Positions 7,323 through 14,017 of a DNA stretch of 14,017 nt are shown one piece after another. Made by a program: the position numbers and the translations under genes. Location: contig PACG01000228.1 of NCBI GenBank assembly GCA_002699335.1, forward strand, positions 1-14,017, read 5' to 3'. Position 1 is the stretch's first letter; every line of letters starts with the position of its first letter. The notes beneath the pieces were generated by a model. It ran no database searches. It was not told the DNA's origin and was given only the letters and a program-made list of their open reading frames with translations. Source of the DNA: Candidatus Poribacteria bacterium. Lineage in GTDB: Bacteria; Poribacteria; WGA-4E; UBA9662.

Positions 7323-7521
7323 ATTAAAATGGATCCTAGCCAGGTACCTCATGGCCGAAGAAACCTGCGAAATCCGCTTTAAGCCAAAGCCGGGGAGGTA
7401 CAGCACTTCACACTCAAACCGGGATGCAGGGGTGAAGATCCACTTGGTGTCCATGCACTAGCTGCAACTCTTGTTCTGGAACGGCGGTGGCACATTTGGG
7501 ATGAGAGGCAGCAACTCTGTT
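7323..7521. other. Intergenic stretch after the cadherin-repeat gene
   Basis: Together with the inverted-repeat segment and the pduL leader, this fills the 464 bp between the large gene's stop and pduL. Short frames exist on both strands. The longest are about 87 codons on the minus strand ending at 7191, and about 80 on the plus strand without a start codon. None has a Shine-Dalgarno or recognisable domain. I see no T-tailed terminator after the large gene, so read-through into pduL is possible. Confidence 0.4.
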
Positions 7522-10500
7522 TTAAGGCGAAGTTGAGGTTAGGTGAGACTCTGCTTTTGCAACACTTTGGTATGATGTCAGCGACTGCCAACCAACGCCG
7601 GTCAAGTCGATCACAATATCTCGAGTGGCGACAATAATCAACCCTTCTGTTCCTGTCAAGTCTACATCACCACGATCGCCGGGTCGATTAATTGGTCTGA
7701 AAACTCCCTGATTATAAACAATAATGGTAGAAATACTCTCAGCAAGATTTTGCAGCCTTAAGATGTCACTAACCTGGGTTAATCGTGGGTCTTTGATAGG
7801 AATGCCTGCCAAATTTACCCCCCGCTTTAGAACAATTCGAGCTTTCTTCTGGTAAGGGTTACCGTATAGATCGAGTGTGACACTTTTCTTCATCACAACG
7901 AAGACCCCCTGATCTGGTGTCAATTTTAGGTCTGTTTGTCCACCACGCGCCCTTTCACGCCCTAGGTAACTAACCCACCTTTGAAGTTTTGTCTCATATA
8001 ATATCAAAAAGTTGGCGGCTTCACTTCCGATTAGGTCGTATAGGTCACTAACCTTTTTAACTTTTACCGGAATTCGATCTCCATTTAATTTTTTCCCCAT
8101 CACTTCGAATGGTAAATGGATCAAAGCAAACCCTTGTGGGAGATGTAAGCGATGAGTTGCAAAGTTGCGAACAATTTCGACAGTTGCGACTTGACTGACT
8201 GTGGCTTCATCTACCACTTTAAAAGTAAAGTAATCCAAGCCTAAAAAATCGGGTGGGGCAACGTAGGTCAGATTGGGAGCAATCCCTTCCAGCCTCCCAT
8301 ATTTAGGCCCTTCTACTAGCTTGAATGTCAGTTCATCACCATCACTATCTTCTGCTTCCAATTGGATAGGTGTTTCCAATTCAGTGGTCTGAATTTGCCT
8401 CTCTCCTGTTAGCGAAATTGCTATCGGGGTGTCGTTGACCGGAATAACTGCAACTTTCACTATTGTTTGGCTTTGTTTAACGCTGTCACCAACCTGATAG
8501 GAGAACTGGTCTACGCCAAAAAAGTCAGGATTTGGCTGGTAAATTACATATTGTTCTTCTCCATTAACCAGAACTGTTATCAAGGTGGACAGCTGTCCAT
8601 GGTCAGGTGGTTTGACAACGGTGCAGGTTAAGAGATCTGCATCTAAACCCAAGCTCGACAGTGCGACCGAAACACCTTCAACAGAATCTTCATCGACCAC
8701 AACCCATGCAGGTTCTTCTGCCGCAGGCTTATCTTCTGCTGGTAGAACAGACACTTGAAAGGATTCTGTATCTCTAAAACCACTTGGATCAGTGACCGTG
8801 ACCAAAATCTGCGTTTCACCGTAGCGAATATTAGGCAGCGTCAGATGCAATTGCTGGTTTATAAGATCAGCCGAAACCATCTCTTCGTCAAAACTTTTAA
8901 CTGAAAAAATCAAAGGCTCTTCATCATCCGTCGCTACCAATGAAATGGTTTTCGTCCTAACGCTTTCTAATAGCGTCAGATCCGGGAGCGAGGCTAAAAG
9001 CGGGGCTTCAGGAACTTCTTCAACGACGACTATTACCTTAGCCATTAGGCTGTTTTCTGTGCCATCATTGGCTTGATACGTAAAGCGGTCGGTGCCAAAA
9101 AAGTTGGTCTTGGGTGTATAAATGTATTGATCATTCGACTCAGATAAACTTCCATTCTGTGGGGGAGTAATGATGGCATAGGTTAGTGAATCTCCATCTA
9201 TATCATCTTGCTTGAAAAGAATGGGGAGGGGAATATCTTCCTGAGTAATAAGACTGATGTCTGCCACAGTTGGTGAATCATTCTGGGGGATGATTGTAAT
9301 CGAGACGGTAGCCACCAAACTATCGACTGCACCATCATTAACTTTGAAGGTAAAGTTGTCTGTTCCATTATAGTTGGCATTGGGTGTATATGTCAGGTTT
9401 GGGACCAGATCCGACAGTTTACCGTTAGACGGTTCAGTGACGACAACATACGTCAAACTATCACTGTCTTGGTCACTAGCCGAGAGCATTATTTCAATCT
9501 CTGCATCTTCATCAACCTTCAAAGCTTGTGGCTCTGCTATGGGTGGAAAATTAACAACGCTAAAAACCAGACTCAGGTGGTGAAGTTCGCCGACAAGTGC
9601 CGTTCCATCCACTGTGGTTGGTATTAATTCGCTACCAGTAATATCTGCCAAAACGAGAGCATTGGCGCCACCAACTTTAGGAACTCGAATTTGTAGTGGG
9701 CGATCTTGGAAATCTGTTTTATCTTTACCGTCATTTTTCTTTATCTGAATCGATAACATCGGGCCGACAGCACGCTGAAGGTCTTTTTCGATTTGTTCCT
9801 CTGCTACCGGTGTCAAGTTTGGCAGATTTCCCTTTTTTAACTGTTTGACAATATCTTTCGCAACTTCTGCTTTTTCAAGGTCTGTTTGTGCGATTTCAAT
9901 GGCCTTAAAGTCGGAATATGCAACACTGATTTCGACGCTACTAATAGCGGGATCAGATCCTGAGGGAATTTCGACCTGAACTTCGCCATCGGCGAGATAA
10001 AGGCTTGTTTGAGTCCCAACAACGGGATCTACCGACACAACCGTTTCCAATCCGACAGCAATAGTGACGGTAGCCTCTGAACTATCCAGTTGTCCATCGT
10101 TGACTTTGAAGGTAAAGCGATCAGTACTAATGTTCGCGTCTGGTGTATAGTAGGCAATACTCCCCTCTAAGCGCAGTTTTCCGTTAACCGGCTGACTCAG
10201 GATCGAGAAAGATAAGACATCCCCATCGCTGTCACTGGCTGCAAGTGTAATGGCATTATCGACTGAATTTTCCAGGATGACTGTCGAAAGATTATCTGCT
10301 ACTGGTGTATCCGCTACAGGCTCAACTGTAACCGATACTATTTGCACGACACTGTTGGAAACTCCGTCGGTAGCAATAAAACTAAAGCTATCGCTGACAG
10401 AGGTGCTAGTGTGTGGAAAGTCTGGTTCAGGTTTATAAACGATTTCCCCACTAACCGTTTTCTGGTCCGAATCTACCCCCATAATTTGCCCGAAAGAGGG

Positions 10501-11712
10501 CAAGCTGATAATTTGATAGAAGCTGATCGGACTTTCAGTGCCGTCTACCGGGTCTCGGTCAGTGGCCTTTAACTCGATCTCGATCTCTGAGTCCTCTTCG
10601 GTAATGACTGGTTTGGGAGACCAATCTAAGTTTTGTGGAGCAGGATCGCTAATTACAGTGATAGAAACCGTAGCCGGCAGACTATCCAGTTGACCATCAC
10701 CTGTTTTGAAGGTAAAGCTATCAACTCCGGTGTATCCGTTTTGGGGTCTATAGGTGACATGGTGATCTGGGCTTGTGGCTGAAAGCGTTCCATGACTTGG
10801 TTCCAAAATAATGCTATACGTCAGTTCTGAACTGTCCACATCGGTTGATTCTAGCTGGATTTTCTTTTGCCGATTAGCCAACGTTGCTATCGATTGGTCG
10901 AGTGCAACAGGGGGGTCTGGCACGCTATTGATTATTATTATTACGGTCTGTGTGGCAGCCTCGTTACCCAACTCAGTTGCGAAGGTAAAACTATCCGTAC
11001 CGGAGAAGTTGGGGTTAGGATCGTAAGATAGGTTGGGTGGAACGCCGCTTAGTGTCCCGTTCGTCGGTTGGGTCTCGATCTTGAAGGTCAGGGGTTGATT
11101 ATTGTTAACAGTGGCTGTTAAGGTAAAGTTGTTGCCTGTTGAGTCCTCTTCAAATGTCAAGCTGACGGGTTGTAAATTGGTGGGTACTACAGGTTGTGCC
11201 GTTTCTGGGGCTTTTACCGTGATAACATAAGTTTGATGCTGTCCATCTTTGGCTATATAGGCAACTTGAGCTGTTTGTCTCATGTTAATCTCAGTCTCAT
11301 CAGGCAATTTCATCATTGCCGAGGCACCACCCGGTATTTGAGTCAAGTTCCAAGACAGAGATCCGCCATCATTATCAGCTCGGAGCTTGAGTGTCCAAGT
11401 CTGGGCTTGTGAAAATGGTTTGGCATCAGTTAGAAGCCTCGACAGGAAAGGATGACCTTGCAGTTGGAAATAAACATTAAGGCTAACCGGGGCAAAAGGT
11501 GGCGGTGGGGCGGCTCGATCAATCTTACTGTCGTATCCTGCTGTTGTCCCTTCTGCTGTCGCGAAGGTCAGCGTGCCAGACGAACCTTTTGGGCCATTAC
11601 TTGTGGCCTGAAGTGTTGCCTCCCAATTCTCTTGAGCGTATACTTGTAGGCTTATTAATGAAAAAACAAAAAGGAAGATAACTCGCAATGGGTGAGATAC
11701 TTTGGGCGGCAT
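7522..11712 (-). CDS. Giant secreted protein with cadherin-like (VCBS/Big_9-type) repeats
   Basis: The start is ATG 11712 with AGGA 6 nt ahead; a TTG two codons earlier is less likely. The product has 1396 residues. A signal peptide ends near V-Y-A at 26. An N-terminal module (27-170) has a Pro-rich loop and W-T-L-K-L-R-A-D. About nine repeats of 80-110 residues follow. Typical ones carry E-D at the start, D-x-D-x-D-x-L-T-Y-x-I, P-x-x-G-x-L and Y-T-P-x-x-x-F-x-G-T-D-x-F-T-F-K-x-N-D-G, with Asp-rich probable calcium sites. Residues about 555-725 are a different module with a Lys/Glu-rich helical part. The repeat near 905-998 is divergent. The C-terminal domain (about 1184-1378) begins L-H-L-P-Q-G-F-A-L-I and includes N-R-P-G-D-R-G-D and T-G-V-G-W-Q-S. 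I remember similar domains from Poribacteria. No membrane anchor follows, so it is probably released or held by that C-terminal module. Likely role: calcium-dependent surface adhesion or host contact. Confidence 0.88.
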   Translation of the reverse strand: MPPKVSHPLRVIFLFVFSLISLQVYAQENWEATLQATSNGPKGSSGTLTFATAEGTTAGYDSKIDRAAPPPPFAPVSLNVYFQLQGHPFLSRLLTDAKPFSQAQTWTLKLRADNDGGSLSWNLTQIPGGASAMMKLPDETEINMRQTAQVAYIAKDGQHQTYVITVKAPETAQPVVPTNLQPVSLTFEEDSTGNNFTLTATVNNNQPLTFKIETQPTNGTLSGVPPNLSYDPNPNFSGTDSFTFATELGNEAATQTVIIIINSVPDPPVALDQSIATLANRQKKIQLESTDVDSSELTYSIILEPSHGTLSATSPDHHVTYRPQNGYTGVDSFTFKTGDGQLDSLPATVSITVISDPAPQNLDWSPKPVITEEDSEIEIELKATDRDPVDGTESPISFYQIISLPSFGQIMGVDSDQKTVSGEIVYKPEPDFPHTSTSVSDSFSFIATDGVSNSVVQIVSVTVEPVADTPVADNLSTVILENSVDNAITLAASDSDGDVLSFSILSQPVNGKLRLEGSIAYYTPDANISTDRFTFKVNDGQLDSSEATVTIAVGLETVVSVDPVVGTQTSLYLADGEVQVEIPSGSDPAISSVEISVAYSDFKAIEIAQTDLEKAEVAKDIVKQLKKGNLPNLTPVAEEQIEKDLQRAVGPMLSIQIKKNDGKDKTDFQDRPLQIRVPKVGGANALVLADITGSELIPTTVDGTALVGELHHLSLVFSVVNFPPIAEPQALKVDEDAEIEIMLSASDQDSDSLTYVVVTEPSNGKLSDLVPNLTYTPNANYNGTDNFTFKVNDGAVDSLVATVSITIIPQNDSPTVADISLITQEDIPLPILFKQDDIDGDSLTYAIITPPQNGSLSESNDQYIYTPKTNFFGTDRFTYQANDGTENSLMAKVIVVVEEVPEAPLLASLPDLTLLESVRTKTISLVATDDEEPLIFSVKSFDEEMVSADLINQQLHLTLPNIRYGETQILVTVTDPSGFRDTESFQVSVLPAEDKPAAEEPAWVVVDEDSVEGVSVALSSLGLDADLLTCTVVKPPDHGQLSTLITVLVNGEEQYVIYQPNPDFFGVDQFSYQVGDSVKQSQTIVKVAVIPVNDTPIAISLTGERQIQTTELETPIQLEAEDSDGDELTFKLVEGPKYGRLEGIAPNLTYVAPPDFLGLDYFTFKVVDEATVSQVATVEIVRNFATHRLHLPQGFALIHLPFEVMGKKLNGDRIPVKVKKVSDLYDLIGSEAANFLILYETKLQRWVSYLGRERARGGQTDLKLTPDQGVFVVMKKSVTLDLYGNPYQKKARIVLKRGVNLAGIPIKDPRLTQVSDILRLQNLAESISTIIVYNQGVFRPINRPGDRGDVDLTGTEGLIIVATRDIVIDLTGVGWQSLTSYQSVAKAESHLTSTSP

Positions 11713-11775
11713 AATCAATCCTATACTTTCGCACGAATTATGTAGTATCTGTAATTATTCTGGATGTAGGTTTAG

Positions 11776-11820
11776 CTAGATGATGGTGTATTTGGAGTAT
11801 GACGCGAAGGCGATCTGCAT
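11776..11820 (-). CDS. 14-codon upstream ORF in the leader of the giant gene
   Basis: ATG 11820 follows GGAGGAG (11829-11835) with 8-nt spacing, the best Shine-Dalgarno in the window. The frame encodes MQIAFASYSKYTII and stops with TAG, 63 nt before the giant gene's start. It lies downstream of the extended -10 at 11902-11910. It could be a leader peptide that controls translation or early termination, but it has no run of one amino acid. An overlapping 21-codon frame starts at an ATG just ahead of the same GGAGGAG. Confidence 0.35.
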   Translation of the reverse strand: MQIAFASYSKYTII

Positions 11821-11901
11821 AATATTTTCTCCTCCATGAGACCACCTTTTTCAGTTAGCTATCTGTTTTCACCAGTTACAGGAAATTATTATTTTTATTG
11901 T

Positions 11902-11910
11902 ATTATATCA
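11902..11910 (-). promoter_or_regulatory. Extended -10 element for the giant gene
   Basis: On the minus strand the sequence is TGA followed by a perfect TATAAT. The -35 position 17 bp away (GGTTCT) matches poorly, as extended -10 promoters allow. It implies a leader of about 180 nt before ATG 11712. Confidence 0.45.
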
Positions 11911-11932
11911 CAGTTATTCGGATCAGAACCGA

Positions 11933-11941
11933 TGTTATAAT
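11933..11941 (+). promoter_or_regulatory. Extended -10 element facing the YWTD gene
   Basis: The plus strand reads TGT followed by a perfect TATAAT, back-to-back with the minus-strand element 22 bp away, forming a near-palindrome. The -35 region is weak. If used for the YWTD gene, the leader would be about 340 nt. A second TATAAT at 12203-12208, without a good -35, would give about 70 nt. Confidence 0.38.
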
Positions 11942-12285
11942 TATCGCTAACTACTATTTATTCTCAGGTCTGGGCGTTGTTTGATACACTACCCAGAATT
12001 TAGATGGGCATGGAACATGCTGTTGTTTATTGGATAGTATATTTGGCTATATTTATGGTACCCATGAACTCTTGTATCTGCCTTTATGAGTATGCCTTTT
12101 ACCATCTCTCATTTAGAACTTCTACCTTACTATTGTGTTGCTTCGACTGTGGGTTTCGAAAAGGCGTTGTCAGACGTAGGATAATTTCCGCCATATTTAT
12201 TATATAATCGGCTCTTCGTTTATCACTATCGATTAATATTCAACTAGGGCCACCAGGTTGGGGATGTGATCATCCACTGATTTTT
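11942..12285 (+). other. AT-rich leader region upstream of the YWTD gene
   Basis: This stretch contains the alternative -10 TATAAT (12203-12208). It also holds a 67-codon hydrophobic, Cys-rich frame (12004-12207) lacking a Shine-Dalgarno or any recognisable family, which I do not call as a gene. There is no strong hairpin or terminator. Confidence 0.35.
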
Positions 12286-14017
12286 ATGCAAAGTAGTTGC
12301 AATCTGAATAGACATTTTAGCTCGTATATCTGGACCATTTCGATAATCTTACTATCCCAAATATGTGTGCCTTCAGTGCAGGCAGCATTTTTTACAGAAG
12401 TATTTGTGAACCTTAATTCCGACGGCGCTATAACCCACGAGGTTAATGGAAGCCGTATGTTTCCAATTGACAAGCCCATCAAGGTCACTTTTATGCTTAG
12501 CGGTGCAGCGCTACAACCTGTTGAAATCTGGTCGCCGGAGGGCTGGTCACCCATATATAATTTTTCTGTCAGTCCACCCAAAGACCATACAATCCTGTTC
12601 ATTAAGGATGCGGCTGAATGGAGAGAACTCGATCTAATCCCCGGGGATTTCAACGAGCCGTCTGGTATCTCAGAAAAATTACAACTTGGAAGATATCGAG
12701 GGCCAGTTGGGATTGTAGAAACTAGTGGTTCAAATATCGGAGCAGGCCTGCCTGACACAATACAAGAAGGAAATTTCAAAGTTTATGCCGACGGGGGAAA
12801 TATTTACCTCCAGGATGTCGCTTCAGGACAGGTAACCCCAATTGCGGTCAACGGAAAAAGTTATCATCCTGACATCGCTGTTCCCCTAAACGGTACTAAT
12901 GCCTATGTTGTCTATGCCTCCAGCGAAATCGGGAACAGCGTCTCGCAAATCACCTCAATAATCACAGGATTGGATACCCCTTCTACCATTACCACTGATG
13001 GCATGTATCTCTACTGGGCAGACACCGATAGTGACAAGATTCAACGCGCTAATCTGGATAGTTTGGGTGTTAAAGAAGAATTGGCGACTAATTTAACCGA
13101 TCCTGGTGGCATAGCCGTCGGTGCTAATTACCTATACTGGACCGACACAGATACGGTGAAGATCCAGCAACGCGATCTTCAAACCCTTAGTGATGTGCCC
13201 GTTGTACGAATGGGTGATTTGTTAACTATAGGCAACCTCCCCAATGGAGCCGTGATCCAAAATACACCCATCACTAACGCTCACTTTGCCGATCGCAATA
13301 TAGATTATTATAAAGACGCGGCAGGTGTGGCCGTGGCTCTAAGCAGTCAAGCTGAAGCAAACACCTTTGAGTTAGTCGTAGAATTTCCGCCCGGTAGCGG
13401 TTTAACACCAGCGCAGAAAGAAGCAATTGTCGGCCCTAACCCTCAATGGGATCAATCTTCACAGATCTCGAGTATTACAGTGACAGTTGTAACTTTTGTC
13501 GAGATGTTACACGATATCTACAAGAATTCAAGTAACGACAATATATCGGTTATCGCTGCTAGTGGTGATACATTTGAGTTGGTAGTTGAATTTCCTTCTG
13601 GCACTTCGCTGGATGCAACAGCCCAAAGCAACATAATTAGCGAAACAACTGTTTCGGCTCTCGATACTCAACTGGCTGGATCAACAGCTGGTACTGATTA
13701 CAATCTGGGGGTTAAAGTGACTACAACGACCACCACCGGATATGCAACAGTCAAGATCAACGATGTACAAACTGGGTTTAGAATTCCAAATATCTTCGAT
13801 CTATATCAGGATTTAAGCTCTTACACCGAGGTGCTCGATTACAACTTAGGTGTCAAGATTATAACCGATTCTAAAGAGGGCTTTGTTTCCGTTCGCATCG
13901 ATCCATCCACACATGATAAATTGGTTGTGAACGATATTTCTGATCTTACCTCCTTGACTGTTGATGAAAATTATCTCTACTGGACCGACGCTGGTACCCA
14001 GAAAATACAACGGGCTA
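12286..14017 (+). CDS. Exported YWTD (LDL-receptor class B-like) repeat protein, C-terminus cut by window edge
   Basis: From ATG 12286 the frame is open for 577 codons to the right edge. A signal peptide (R9, hydrophobic 15-29, cleavage after V-Q-A at 33) leads to an unrecognised beta-rich domain (34-220). YWTD-type blade segments then appear: L-Y-W-A-D with K-I-Q-R at 242-254, L-Y-W-T-D at 283-287, and L-Y-W-T-D with K-I-Q-R at 564-576. YWTD repeats normally form a six-bladed beta-propeller that binds proteins or sugars. Between the second and third, about 240 residues are inserted. They contain two copies of T-F-E-L-V-V-E-F-P (360-368 and 429-437) and two of D-Y-N-L-G-V-K (471-477 and 518-524). 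No clear Shine-Dalgarno precedes the ATG, but the signal peptide fits this start and the frame is closed upstream at 12205. Divergent placement beside the cadherin-repeat gene suggests a shared role at the cell surface. Confidence 0.82.
   Translation, partial: MQSSCNLNRHFSSYIWTISIILLSQICVPSVQAAFFTEVFVNLNSDGAITHEVNGSRMFPIDKPIKVTFMLSGAALQPVEIWSPEGWSPIYNFSVSPPKDHTILFIKDAAEWRELDLIPGDFNEPSGISEKLQLGRYRGPVGIVETSGSNIGAGLPDTIQEGNFKVYADGGNIYLQDVASGQVTPIAVNGKSYHPDIAVPLNGTNAYVVYASSEIGNSVSQITSIITGLDTPSTITTDGMYLYWADTDSDKIQRANLDSLGVKEELATNLTDPGGIAVGANYLYWTDTDTVKIQQRDLQTLSDVPVVRMGDLLTIGNLPNGAVIQNTPITNAHFADRNIDYYKDAAGVAVALSSQAEANTFELVVEFPPGSGLTPAQKEAIVGPNPQWDQSSQISSITVTVVTFVEMLHDIYKNSSNDNISVIAASGDTFELVVEFPSGTSLDATAQSNIISETTVSALDTQLAGSTAGTDYNLGVKVTTTTTTGYATVKINDVQTGFRIPNIFDLYQDLSSYTEVLDYNLGVKIITDSKEGFVSVRIDPSTHDKLVVNDISDLTSLTVDENYLYWTDAGTQKIQRA

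Noticed and set aside
7191..7454. 87-codon minus-strand frame in the gap before pduL
   Set aside because: It has no Shine-Dalgarno or recognisable domain, overlaps the pduL promoter and the inverted repeats, and overlaps another frame.
12004..12207. 67-codon hydrophobic plus-strand frame
   Set aside because: It has no Shine-Dalgarno and is AT-driven, Cys-rich and unlike any known small protein; it lies in a leader region.
12270..12779. 169-codon minus-strand frame
   Set aside because: It is the antisense shadow of the YWTD gene, which has a signal peptide and clear repeats.

Overview
The window looks like chromosomal DNA of an uncultured, probably sponge-associated bacterium. My best guess is the candidate phylum Poribacteria. 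The reasons are the very long secreted protein of cadherin-like repeats, a divergent secreted protein with LDL-receptor class B (YWTD) repeats, a C-terminal module in the large protein that resembles domains I remember from poribacterial proteins, and a microcompartment-type PduL next to a flavoprotein. This assignment rests on remembered family distributions, not on a search. Promoters are readable as sigma-70-like, several with a TGn extended -10.

Layout. Bases 1-986 (minus strand) hold a lipoprotein gene that runs off the left edge and has its own near-consensus promoter at 1047-1075. Bases 987-1356 are non-coding but structured: a second promoter-like sequence (1302-1330) and a hairpin with a short T tract (1158-1202) could bound a small RNA of about 140 nt. 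Bases 1357-7057 (minus strand) form a tight gene cluster. In transcription order it contains pduL, a BMC-type flavoprotein, a secreted Tyr/Trp- then Arg/Ser-rich protein, a DUF5683-like membrane protein, an NTF2-like lipoprotein, and a Wzz/GumC-type chain-length protein. A good promoter (7179-7207) lies ahead of pduL, and a second (4050-4079) lies inside the cluster.

Bases 7058-7521 are mostly intergenic, with a 101-bp segment bounded by 14-bp inverted repeats. Bases 7522-11712 (minus strand) encode a protein of about 1396 residues with roughly nine cadherin-like repeats. It is preceded by a long leader holding a 14-codon ORF with a strong Shine-Dalgarno. Bases 11713-12285 are a divergent regulatory region with two back-to-back extended -10 elements. 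From 12286 (plus strand) an exported YWTD-repeat protein begins and runs off the right edge.

How the genes may work together. PduL and the flavoprotein both begin with a short amphipathic helix like microcompartment encapsulation peptides, yet no shell gene is present. They are translationally coupled to envelope and polysaccharide genes, an unexpected pairing. The two large divergent genes look like surface adhesion or interaction proteins made from one shared control region.
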